Part shown: positions 1 through 8,700 of the stretch, piece after piece | Layout of the letters: each line of letters opens with the position of its first letter | How positions within the stretch are numbered: the stretch's first letter is position 1 | Assembly (NCBI GenBank): GCA_902796045.1 | Contig: CADBNQ010000188.1 | Span: 1 to 9,320, forward strand | Direction of reading: 5' to 3' | Length of the DNA stretch: 9,320 bases | DNA from: an uncultured Lachnospiraceae bacterium | GTDB taxonomy: Bacteria > Bacillota > Clostridia > Lachnospirales > Lachnospiraceae | Translations under genes and position numbers: made by a program | Notes under the pieces: model-generated | Told to the model about the DNA's origin: nothing | Seen by the model: the letters and a program-made list of their open reading frames with translations, nothing else | Database searches by the model: none

Positions 1-240
1 GAGGCAGAATCCCTGCAGGGGATGCCGCCGACCTATGTGGAAACGGCGGAATTTGACTGCCTGCACGATGATGGTATCCTCTATGCCGACCGTTTATCCA
101 AAGAAAATTGCAAAGTGGTCCTGAACGAGACAAAGGGGACCGTCCATGCCTATGATATTGCAGAGAACAGTACTGTTTTGAAAGATTCCATGGAGAAGAG
201 GATAGCCTTTATCAATTCGCTGATCACGATGGATTCGTAA
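1..240 (+). CDS. alpha/beta-hydrolase (HSL / acetyl-esterase family), C-terminal part only
   Basis: The frame is open from the first base of the window to a TAA at 238-240, so the N-terminal part, including the oxyanion HGG motif and the nucleophile elbow, lies outside. What remains reads as the last ~79 residues of an Aes/HSL-type esterase. The segment PPTYVETAEFDCLHDDG matches the family pattern around the catalytic aspartate (bases 55-57), which is followed by the usual YA-x-RL helix. The segment ETKGTVHAYD carries the catalytic histidine (bases 145-147). Both visible catalytic residues are intact, so this looks like a working enzyme rather than a remnant. Family members are usually cytoplasmic and hydrolyse short-chain acyl esters; the substrate cannot be told from this piece. 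An ATG at 22 is internal and not a start. The acyltransferase-like gene follows after 69 bases, with its own promoter. Confidence 0.88.
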   Translation, partial: EAESLQGMPPTYVETAEFDCLHDDGILYADRLSKENCKVVLNETKGTVHAYDIAENSTVLKDSMEKRIAFINSLITMDS

Positions 241-251
241 TGGATAAAACC

Positions 252-280
252 TTGACCATGGATGGTTCAGCAAGTATAAT
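252..280 (+). promoter_or_regulatory. sigma-A-type promoter for the acyltransferase-like gene
   Basis: TTGACC (252-257, five of six consensus bases) and a perfect TATAAT (275-280) are separated by exactly 17 bases. Transcription would begin near 287, about 23 bases before the ATG at 310. An inverted repeat ACCAT-GG-ATGGT (255-266) overlaps the -35 box and spacer. It could be an operator half-site pair, but it is short and may be chance. Confidence 0.8.
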
Positions 281-297
281 AAATAGTGGATATTAAG

Positions 298-304
298 GGA
301 GGTG
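298..304 (+). promoter_or_regulatory. ribosome binding site that fixes the start at 310
   Basis: GGAGGTG, complementary to the 16S 3' end, sits 5 bases before ATG 310. A GTG at 286 in the same frame would give a protein 8 residues longer. It lies at the predicted transcription start and the ribosome site would fall inside that coding sequence, so the ATG is preferred. Confidence 0.85.
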
Positions 305-309
305 AGCGC

Positions 310-1632
310 ATGGACCGCAGCTATCATCAGGTATATGATTGTGACAGACTTTTCTATTACTTCTTCGCGGAGGAGGAGAGCTGCAGCCTGGTTCTGCGCC
401 TTGCCCTGGTGAACAGGATCGACAGAAAGATTCTTAAGAGTGCCCTGATCAGGACACTGGACCGCTTCCCGAATTTCCGGCAGACGCCCGTCCTCGATCA
501 GAAGGGCTACCTCCATACCAGGGATAATGATAAGGAACCGGAGATCTATGCCTATGATCCTGATCTGGTCAATCTGGGCACAGGTGCCTGCAACGGATAC
601 CTTTTCCGTGTGATGACAGAGGGAAACAGGCTCTGGATATCCGTCTTTCACGGTGTGTGTGACGGAAGAGGATATATGTTGTTTATCCGGACCCTTCTCT
701 ACTGGTATTATACACTGGCAGGATATCCTATCAGGGAGAACGGGGATAAGATTCTCACTGATGCCGTACCTGTGGATCCTTCCGAGATGGCAGATCCGTT
801 TGAGAGCATTCCTGATGTGACGCCTGGCGTCAATCCTTTAAAGCCCGACCAGGGAGGGGATTTCTTCCATATTCCTGACAGGGTGAAAGGTTCTGATCCT
901 TTGCGCAGTGACGGGATCTTCCGCTATGTTCTGGATGCAAAGAGACTGGTCGCCCTTGCCCATGAGGCGGGGACGACAGTAGATAACTATTTTCATCTGC
1001 TTACAGCCAGGACGATCCATGAGAGTTATGATACTGGGGATCAGCTGATCGCCGGCATGGGCGCCGTGGATCTGCGCCCATATTATGACAGCAGGTACCT
1101 GCAGAACATGAGAGAACTGTTCTGGGTTTATTATACCGGTCAGCTTCTATCGCATACGGACCGGGAGGTTGCGGAATTCATCAGCCGTGAGTTTAAGGCA
1201 CCGCAGCTTTGCAAGGAAAACTATGACAGAGTCCAGGCAGCCAGCAAGGCATCCATAAAAGAGATGCTGGGATTTCCTCTGAGTCTGAAGGAGGGAAGAA
1301 GTCTGTTAAGACAGCATTTCGGCGCTGCACCGGAGATGGATGTCACTTACTTTACCACCAATCTGGGACGGTTTGATCTGGGTGAAGATCTGGACCGCTT
1401 TGTGGTCCGGGCAGATATCTATGGACCGGATATTTTCCGGTGTCCATGCATGCTACTCCTGACACAGGGGGATGAAACCACGGTCAATCTTTCCCAGCGC
1501 AGTATGAGCAGATATTTCCCGCTCAGACTTAAGGAGGCTTTTCAGGAGAAAGGACTTCTCAACAGTGCTGAAATGGGCTGTATGCACCAGAGCGATCGTC
1601 TGTGTATCGATCAGCTTGCTGTTGAATTGTAG
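310..1632 (+). CDS. condensation-domain / acyltransferase-fold protein (CAT-like superfamily), substrate unknown
   Basis: This 440-residue protein belongs to the CoA-dependent acyltransferase superfamily (chloramphenicol acetyltransferase, NRPS condensation domains, PapA, alcohol acetyltransferases). The superfamily HxxxDG motif is present as HGVCDG, with H114 as the likely general base and D118 structural. The N-terminal segment has the usual 'shared-helix then strand' start, with the DRFPNFRQTPV stretch seen in condensation-like proteins. VDLRP (from D254) and TTNLGRFDL (N351-G353) match second-half landmarks of the family. No signal peptide or membrane segment is visible, so a cytoplasmic enzyme is expected. 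There is no adjacent carrier-protein or adenylation domain, so it is free-standing and not part of an NRPS line. It probably transfers an acyl group to a small alcohol or amine, but donor and acceptor cannot be read from sequence. It has its own promoter and ends at a hairpin terminator. The hydrolase upstream may act on a related ester. Confidence 0.8.
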   Translation: MDRSYHQVYDCDRLFYYFFAEEESCSLVLRLALVNRIDRKILKSALIRTLDRFPNFRQTPVLDQKGYLHTRDNDKEPEIYAYDPDLVNLGTGACNGYLFRVMTEGNRLWISVFHGVCDGRGYMLFIRTLLYWYYTLAGYPIRENGDKILTDAVPVDPSEMADPFESIPDVTPGVNPLKPDQGGDFFHIPDRVKGSDPLRSDGIFRYVLDAKRLVALAHEAGTTVDNYFHLLTARTIHESYDTGDQLIAGMGAVDLRPYYDSRYLQNMRELFWVYYTGQLLSHTDREVAEFISREFKAPQLCKENYDRVQAASKASIKEMLGFPLSLKEGRSLLRQHFGAAPEMDVTYFTTNLGRFDLGEDLDRFVVRADIYGPDIFRCPCMLLLTQGDETTVNLSQRSMSRYFPLRLKEAFQEKGLLNSAEMGCMHQSDRLCIDQLAVEL

Positions 1633-1655
1633 AATGATGCAGGCCTGTATATTTA

Positions 1656-1702
1656 AAGAGTTCAAAACACTTGTTCCAATGGGTTTTGGGCTCTTCTTTT
1701 TT
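1656..1702 (+). terminator. Rho-independent terminator after the acyltransferase-like gene
   Basis: The arm AAGAGTTCAAAAC (1656-1668) pairs with GTTTTGGGCTCTT (1683-1695) over 13 pairs including two G-U pairs. The loop is 14 bases. One C is followed by six Ts (1697-1702). It begins 24 bases after the stop codon and ends 38 bases before the importer ATG. Confidence 0.78.
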
Positions 1703-1740
1703 ACGGTCTGCAAAGAGATACCGGGAGGAGTCAGAGTACG

Positions 1741-4509
1741 ATGAAACAGAAGAGTAACGTATTATATGAGGTGATGCTGGCAGCAGTGATCATTGCTTTT
1801 ATACTAATGACACAGCTGATCGGTACTACATCAGTTTTTAATAAATCGGAAGGTGTGGATGAGGAAGGCTGTCCTGTGACATCCACCACTTTTAAAGACC
1901 TGGAAGCGCCCGGCACAGTCTTTGGCATCATAACCATAAAAGAGTGGGAGGATATGATTCACAGCCGGTTTCCTGACGCTGAGATCAGGCATTACAATTC
2001 CATGCCGAATCTCTATGCCGGTCTGGATGCGGGTGAAGTCGATGCAGCGATTGGATTCATAGACGAAAGAAAGACGCTTGCAGGCACCCATCCGGATCTT
2101 GCCTATATAGATAAGCCTTTTGTATCTGAGGACTTTGGATTTGGCGTCCAGAAGACCGAGAGAGGAAAGGCTTTATGCAGGGAACTCAATCAGTACCTGG
2201 CAGAGTTGAAGAAAAGCGGTGACTATGACAAGCTGCGTGCCAGGTGGGAGGATCCTGACAGGAAAGAGGATCAGGGCAGGAAATATACCTTTACAGGGGA
2301 GAAGGGGAAAGTCAGGATCGCGACCAGCGGCATGTGGACACCTATGACCTTTTACAGCGGAGAGAACCTTACCGGTGAGTTCATAGAGATCATCGATGGT
2401 TTCTGCGCGGCATATGGCTATATTCCAGAGTATGATGTTGTCGTCTTTTCAGCTTCACTGACCGGCCTGGCTTCCCATACATATGATATTGTTGCGGATT
2501 CTGTCACAAGCTCAGAAGAGAGGCTTGAGAATATGTACATCACAGACCCCCTGATGAAGGATGATTATTATCTGGTCGTCAGGAGAGGGTCAGGATTGTC
2601 TAAAGTTCCGAAAGCCTCTGTATTTATCAGCAATATCAAGGACAGCTTCAGACGGAACTTCATCACGGAGGACCGATACAAGATCATGCTGACAGGACTG
2701 GTCACAACAGTCCTGCTGTCATTGACCGCCGGCATCGCCGGTACATTGCTGGGAGTGGTCATATGTTTTCTTCGGATGCGTGAGAATCCTTTCGAAAGGG
2801 CATTCGCGAGCCTTTACATCCGTTTGTTCAGGGCCCTGCCTGTGGTCGTTCTGCTGCTTGTCCTGAACTATATAGTATTCAAAAACAGCGGACTGTCACC
2901 CTTCCAGATCTGCGCGATCACCTTTTCCATAGAGTTTTCTGCCTACTGTGCTGAGGTCTTCCGCAGTGGCATCAATGCGGTCCCCTCGGGCCAGCAGAGA
3001 GCTGCCCAGGCTCTTGGATTTGGGAGAATTCAGGCTTTTCAAAAGGTGATATGGCCTCAGGCCATGGTCCATATTCTTCCTGTATACTCCGGGCAGTTTA
3101 TCTCTACGGTCAAGCTGACTTCTGTGGCCGGTTATATCTCAGTAGTGGATCTGACAAAGGCTTCGGACCTCATACGCGCAAGGACCTATGAAGCCTTTTT
3201 CCCTCTGTTTGTCACATCCATCATATATATTTTCCTCTGTTATATTCTGGTGACCCTGCTGCGGATTCTTGAGAAGAAAATCAATCCGGGAGAGCGGAAG
3301 GTTCCGGAGAATATCCGGAAGATCATAGAGGGCTTTGATCCCGATCGGAGGCATGAAAAGATCTGCGATGACTCTGAAAAAAGACCGGAGCTAAAGGATC
3401 AGGCTGGAGAGACCACAGCACCCCTTATCAGAATACAGCATCTGAAAAAGAGCTTTGGAGATGTTACGCCCATCACAGATGTAAACTGTGATATCAGCAG
3501 AGGAGACGTCATCTCTGTCATCGGGCCATCCGGTACAGGGAAGAGTACCCTGCTGAGTCTGATTAATCACCTGGAAGAGGCCGACAGCGGAAGTATCCTT
3601 TTTGAAGGACAGGATACACGGGCTAAAGGCTATAACCTGAATCAGCTGAGACAGCAGGTCGGGATGGTCTTCCAGTCCTTTAACCTTTTTGCGCATCTTA
3701 CGGTGATCGAGAACCTTATGCTTGGCCAGACAGATATTCTGAAGAGAAGCCCTGAGAATGCCTGTGAAAGAAGCATGGAGCTTCTGCAGATGGTTGGCCT
3801 GACAGACAAGGCCTTAAGCCTTCCCTCAGAACTTTCAGGAGGGCAGCAGCAGAGAGTTGCCATCATCCGTACCGTTGCCATGGATCCTAAGATTATCCTT
3901 TTTGATGAGCCTACCTCAGCCCTGGACCCGACTATGGTGGGAGAGGTGCTGGCCGTGATACACCAGCTGGCAAAGGAAGGCATGTCCATGCTGATCGTGA
4001 CTCATGAGATGCAGTTTGCCAGAAATGTTTCTAACAGAGTCTTTTTTATGGACGAGGGTGTGATCTATGAAGAAGGGACACCCGAGGAGATGTTTGATGC
4101 GCCGCGCAGGGATAAAACCCGCCAGTTTATCAGACGCCTGAAGGTCCTGGATCTGAAGGTCCAGAAGATGGGATTTAACCCGGCCGGCATGATCAGACAG
4201 ATTGAACAATTCGGCTTTCGTCATGTGATCAGCAGACGGCTTATGATCAAAATGATGATTGTGGCTGAGGAGCTGTGTATGCAGCTCATCCTGCCCCGTT
4301 TGAGGGAACAGGATGAGATCCTGCTGACTTATGAGTTCAGCGAGGAGAATGACGGAAGTATCGCCTTTAAGGTCAGTTATCCGGGAGAGAATGATAATCC
4401 GCTTGAGGACGCTGATCCGATCTCGGCAGCCATGGTCCGGGGTGCCTGTCCGCAGCCGTCCTGGCAATGTGAGGACGGAACCTGTATGATGACCGGGGTA
4501 CTGGCCTGA
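1741..4509 (+). CDS. single-chain polar amino acid ABC importer: binding lobes + permease + ATPase + C-terminal extra domain
   Basis: A 922-residue fusion of parts usually made by three genes (GlnH/GlnP/GlnQ type). In order: basic N-terminus and membrane anchor (~9-28, no lipobox Cys); binding-protein lobe II-like segment (~53-172, ending in the typical SGDYDKLRARWED); lobe I-like segment (~189-283, R261 at the position that usually binds the ligand carboxylate); HisM-type permease (~312-510, about five helices, EAA loop AAQALGFG...IWPQA at 421-440); charged linker (511-560); ATPase (561-800) with Walker A GPSGTGKST (595-603), Q645, LSGGQ (698-702), Walker B ILFDE (719-723) and H755, all intact. 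Residues ~805-922 are an added domain resembling a decayed GHKL/RsbW fold. Predicted topology puts the lobes outside and the ATPase inside. GGGAGGAG (1723-1730) precedes the ATG. Likely a homodimer importing glutamine or a similar amino acid; the ligand is an inference. Confidence 0.9.
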   Translation: MKQKSNVLYEVMLAAVIIAFILMTQLIGTTSVFNKSEGVDEEGCPVTSTTFKDLEAPGTVFGIITIKEWEDMIHSRFPDAEIRHYNSMPNLYAGLDAGEVDAAIGFIDERKTLAGTHPDLAYIDKPFVSEDFGFGVQKTERGKALCRELNQYLAELKKSGDYDKLRARWEDPDRKEDQGRKYTFTGEKGKVRIATSGMWTPMTFYSGENLTGEFIEIIDGFCAAYGYIPEYDVVVFSASLTGLASHTYDIVADSVTSSEERLENMYITDPLMKDDYYLVVRRGSGLSKVPKASVFISNIKDSFRRNFITEDRYKIMLTGLVTTVLLSLTAGIAGTLLGVVICFLRMRENPFERAFASLYIRLFRALPVVVLLLVLNYIVFKNSGLSPFQICAITFSIEFSAYCAEVFRSGINAVPSGQQRAAQALGFGRIQAFQKVIWPQAMVHILPVYSGQFISTVKLTSVAGYISVVDLTKASDLIRARTYEAFFPLFVTSIIYIFLCYILVTLLRILEKKINPGERKVPENIRKIIEGFDPDRRHEKICDDSEKRPELKDQAGETTAPLIRIQHLKKSFGDVTPITDVNCDISRGDVISVIGPSGTGKSTLLSLINHLEEADSGSILFEGQDTRAKGYNLNQLRQQVGMVFQSFNLFAHLTVIENLMLGQTDILKRSPENACERSMELLQMVGLTDKALSLPSELSGGQQQRVAIIRTVAMDPKIILFDEPTSALDPTMVGEVLAVIHQLAKEGMSMLIVTHEMQFARNVSNRVFFMDEGVIYEEGTPEEMFDAPRRDKTRQFIRRLKVLDLKVQKMGFNPAGMIRQIEQFGFRHVISRRLMIKMMIVAEELCMQLILPRLREQDEILLTYEFSEENDGSIAFKVSYPGENDNPLEDADPISAAMVRGACPQPSWQCEDGTCMMTGVLA

Positions 4510-4551
4510 TGCGGTACTGGTCGGAAATTAAAGGCCGGGGAGAGTGAGGAT

Positions 4552-5712
4552 ATGATAAAACTAATGCATTTGGGAGATTTGCATCTGGGCAAATCATTGA
4601 GTGATTTTGATCTGATCAGTGACCAGCAGTATATACTTGATCAGATCCTTGTCATTGCGGAAAGAGAATCAGTGGATGGCGTCCTGATCGCCGGGGATGT
4701 ATACGACAAATCTGTGCCCAGTGAGGCCGCGACCAGGCTGCTGGACTACTTTTTGAATGAGCTGGCAGAAAGGAAGATCAGGGTTTATATGATCAGCGGC
4801 AACCATGATTCAGAAGACCGCCTGAATTATGGCAGCAGCCTGTTTGCATCGAACCAGATCTTTATATCGGCCGTCTTTGACGGAACGATGCACAGGGAGA
4901 GTATTGTCAGCGGGGATACCGTGGCAGATATCTACATGCTTCCCTTTGTCAAAGCCTCTCAGGTAAAGCATTTCTTTCCCGAGGAGGAGATCAGAACCTA
5001 TGATGATGCCGTCAGGACGATCATTAAGAACACCCCTGTTGACAAAAATCACAGAAACATCCTGGTCGCCCACCAGTTTGTTGCGGGAAAGGGAGCAGAT
5101 CCAGCTGTTGCCGGGTCAGAAAACATCGGAACACAAAGCGTAGGAACGGTCGAGAAGATCGGATATGACTGTTTTGATGATTTTGATTATGTCGCTTTGG
5201 GCCATATTCACTCACCCCAGCGGGTGGGGAGAGAGGAGATCCGCTATGCCGGGTCTCCGCTGAAATACTCATTGAGTGAAGCAAATAATGAGAAGACAGT
5301 TCCGATTATCTCTATATCTTCGGGAGAGAAGATCAGGATTGAGACCATCCCATTAAAGCCGCTCAGAGATTTAAGGCATATCAGGGGAAAGATGAAAGAC
5401 CTGCTGGCTGAAGATGATGCCGGGGCAGCGGAGGATTTTATCTATGTGACCCTGACGGATGAGGAACTGATCGATGATGCCATGGGAAAGATCCGGCAGG
5501 TCTACCCTAATACCCTGCGGATCGATTATGATAATTCCTACACTAGAGAGGTAGAGCAGATAGATATCAGCAGGATTGCGCAGCAGAAATCTTTTTCCGA
5601 CCTGATCGGAGATTTCTACCGGATGATTTACGGCTGCGAGATCTCTGAAGAGGAGATGGCTGTAATGCGGTCGGCGGCCAGAGAGGCAGGTGTGATCAAT
5701 GAAACCGATTAA
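4552..5712 (+). CDS. sbcD: SbcD, nuclease subunit of the SbcCD exonuclease
   Basis: SbcD is the bacterial Mre11 homologue: the manganese-dependent phosphoesterase that, with SbcC, opens DNA hairpins and degrades or trims double-strand ends in an ATP-dependent way. All metallophosphoesterase motifs are present: GDLHLGK (D9, H11), GDVYD (D49), GNHD (N84, H85), AHQF (H174) and GHIH (H218, H220). The C-terminal ~110 residues contain the capping domain with the typical YVTLTDEELIDDA and YPNTLRIDY stretches. The length of 386 residues is normal for the family. The start ATG gives the expected MIKLMHLGDLHLGK beginning, and GGGGAG (4537-4542) and GAGG lie just upstream. It follows the importer stop by 42 bases without a visible terminator or promoter, and its last 14 bases overlap the start of sbcC, indicating coupled translation of the two subunits. 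Confidence 0.97.
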   Translation: MIKLMHLGDLHLGKSLSDFDLISDQQYILDQILVIAERESVDGVLIAGDVYDKSVPSEAATRLLDYFLNELAERKIRVYMISGNHDSEDRLNYGSSLFASNQIFISAVFDGTMHRESIVSGDTVADIYMLPFVKASQVKHFFPEEEIRTYDDAVRTIIKNTPVDKNHRNILVAHQFVAGKGADPAVAGSENIGTQSVGTVEKIGYDCFDDFDYVALGHIHSPQRVGREEIRYAGSPLKYSLSEANNEKTVPIISISSGEKIRIETIPLKPLRDLRHIRGKMKDLLAEDDAGAAEDFIYVTLTDEELIDDAMGKIRQVYPNTLRIDYDNSYTREVEQIDISRIAQQKSFSDLIGDFYRMIYGCEISEEEMAVMRSAAREAGVINETD

Positions 5713-8700
5713 GCTGACGATCAGTGCCATAGGCCCCTATGCGGGGAGAGTACAGGACATAGAGTTTGACACATTTGAAGAGAAGGGCCTGTTTTTGATC
5801 TCGGGTGATACAGGGGCCGGGAAGACGACCATATTCGACGCCATATGCTTCGCCCTGTTCGGGACGACCAGCGGGTCATACAGGGACACAAAAAACCTGA
5901 GAAGCGAATATGCCCGTGATGAAGACAAGAGTTATGTCGATTTCTATTTCTCTCACCAGGGAAAAAACTACCATGTCTGGAGACAGCCTCCCTATCAGAG
6001 ACGAAAGCTGAAAGGCTCCGGCATGAAGCTGGAAAATGAGAATGCCATCCTCTATGAGGACGATGAAAAACCGATTGAAGGACAAAAAAGGGTCAATGCT
6101 GCGGTCAGGGAACTTCTGCACATTGATGAAAAACAGTTTAAGCAGATTGTGATGATCGCCCAGGGGGAGTTCTGGGATCTGCTCAACGCAAAGACGGATC
6201 AGAGGACGGAGATCCTGCGGACAATCTTCCAGACCAGTCCCTATAAAAATATAGAGTATAAACTGAAGGACCGGATGGATGCCAGCGGCAGGATAAAGGA
6301 TAAAGCGGAGGCCAGCATCAGCCAGCATTTTATGGAGGTATCTGCAGGCGGCGCTGAAGGGGACAGTGAGCTTGTCGGACTGCTGGAGGATCTTCAAAGA
6401 AAGGTCAGCGGGTCAGGCACGATCTGGAATCTGGAGGAGATCCTTGACCTTATAGAGCGGCTGCTGATTTCAGACAGAGAGGAACAGGTCAGAGTCAGAG
6501 CAGAGCTGGAGAAGGCTGAGACAGAGCTGAAGAAGAATAATGAGAGGCTTGCCCTGGCAAAGACCAACAACAGTTTTATTGAAAGAAAAGAAAAACTTGA
6601 GAAGGAAAAAGAAGGATTAGATCACAGGAAAAAGGAGATCGACAGTCTTATTATACTGCTGGAGAGGCAGAAGAAGGCAACCCACCATGTCAATCCATCC
6701 TATCTGGCCTGGGAGAAAAAGAAAGATGAGGTTTCTCTGGCCGGAAGACAGGTCGAAAAGACCCGGGAGGAACTGAAGGATGTCGAGGATGCTGCCAAAA
6801 AGGCAGGAGAGAAACTGGACCGTGTCAGGAAACTGGAGCCGGAGATCGAAGAATTAAAGAAACTGATCAGCAGAATTGATGAGGAAGAGGCTGGCTACCA
6901 CCTGAAAGAAGAGACAGAAGAAAAACAAAAGAAACTGGCCAGGCTTCAAAAGGAATTAGCTGAAAAAGAGGCGGTTTTGGCGGAGTCTGAAAGAATCCTG
7001 AAGCACAAGATCACAGAACTGAACAAAACAGTGCAGGCATTAAAAGAGAAGCCGGAAGAGCTGAAAGAGGCCGGATATGAGAGCGAAAGACTGAAAGAAC
7101 TGCTGGCTGATCTGGATAAGATCACGGATACAGAAGCGGCAGAGAGAACAAGCAGGAAGAAAGCACTTGAAGACAGACAGAACAGCTTTATTCAGGTCCG
7201 TAAACGTTATGAGGCGGCCAGAGGAAAGAGGGAAGAGGCGGAGCATATTCTCGAAGACAGCAGGGCAGGCATCCTGGCTGCAAAACTGGTCGAAGGGGAG
7301 AAGTGTCCGGTCTGCGGATCCCTGCATCATCCGGAGCCGGCCAGACTGAAAGAAAGCGCCATCACAGAAGAGGAGTATAAAAAGCTTCAGAAAAAAGAAG
7401 CCAGACTCCAGGAAGAAAAGAACCAGGCTCATACAAAGGCTGAGAAAGCAAAAACATCATTGGAGGAGCATGAAAGTCAGCTTAGGAATTTGATAGCGGA
7501 CTGTCTGAAGAATCCTCTCCTTGAACAGGCACCAGAGGATGACTCCACTGAGGGACTGCTGAGAGCAGTCAGAGAAGCAGGGCAGACGATCAGAACGAGG
7601 GCAGAGGCAGCGAAGCAGAAGTGTCGGGCTCTTGATCAGGATGTAAAAACGCTGAAACAGTCTGAAAAAGAGCTCAAAAAAGCCCGGGAAGAAGAGACAG
7701 AGGAACTACTTGCAAAAAAACAGGCGGTCAGCGAACAAAGGCAAAATACAGATCTGGAGCTGTCGAAGGCCGGTGCAACATTAAATACACTGGGGACCTT
7801 AAGCTTTCCGGACTGGAAAACAGCCGCCAGTCAGAGAGAAGAGGCAAAAAAGAGGAGAGATCAGATAGCAGCTGACCTTTCCGATGCAGAGAAGAAAAAG
7901 AAAGAGGCGGACGAGAAGGTCACTGCTGTGAGGTCAAAGCTGAAAACCCTGCAGGATGGACGGGTGCAGCTTACAGAGGATGAAAAGGTTCTGATGAAAA
8001 AGTTGGAGAAAGAGGTTCTGGAAAAAGGATTCTCCGACGTCGATGACATGCGGCAGTATGTCGTGAGTGAAGACCACATCACTGCGGCAGATCAGCAGAT
8101 CAATGATTATAAGCAGGCAGCCGCGGCCAATGAAAAACAGCTGGCAGAGGCCAGGAAGGATGCGGAAGGGAAAAAGATCATAGATATAGAAGCCCTGAAA
8201 GAGGTCTGTGAGGAACAGGACGAAGCAGTCGCCTCCATCAGAAAGACTTACAATGATAACGAGAACAGAATAAGCAGGAATCAGGAGAAGCAGAAAGCCA
8301 TCCTTGCCAGGAAGAAAGAACTGGAGAGATCAGGGAAAGAAAATGCCATGTGCAGACGTCTCTACAATCTTGTCAAAGGGAATACCGGCAATGCGAAGAT
8401 CACTCTGGAGCAGTATATACAGGCTGCCGGTTTCGACGGGATCATTGCCGCCGCAAACCGGAGGCTCCTTCCCATGAGCGACGGCCAGTTTGAACTGTAC
8501 AGGCAGGAGGATTCCCTGAGCAGAAAGAGCAATCAGTTTCTGGATCTCAAGGTCCTGGACAGGTATACCAATCACAGGAGGCCTGTGGGCAGCCTGTCAG
8601 GAGGGGAAAGCTTTAAAGCTTCTCTGAGCCTGGCCCTGGGACTGTCTGATACAGTCTCCTCGAATCTGGGCGGGGTGCAGATGGACGCACTGTTTGTCGA

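Noticed and set aside
94..651. Long open frame on the - strand (185 codons), with similar ones at 3916-4467 and 5876-6397
   Set aside because: They lie antisense to clearly recognisable genes, have no ribosome binding sites, and their translations match no family I recognise; they are shadows of the + strand coding frames.
1640..1647. Perfect palindrome CAGGCCTG just after the acyltransferase stop, as a possible operator
   Set aside because: Eight bases is too short to distinguish from chance, and no promoter is associated with it.
7304..7315. CPVCG motif considered as a rubredoxin-like or ferredoxin metal site
   Set aside because: Its place at the apex between two long coiled-coil arms in an SbcC/Rad50 protein identifies it as the zinc hook.
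7713..7721. A7 run in sbcC (GCA AAA AAA C), a possible programmed -1 frameshift site
   Set aside because: The coil continues normally in the zero frame to the conserved C-terminal motifs, no ribosome-site-like stimulator or stable hairpin is evident nearby, and A-runs are expected in Lys-rich coiled coils.
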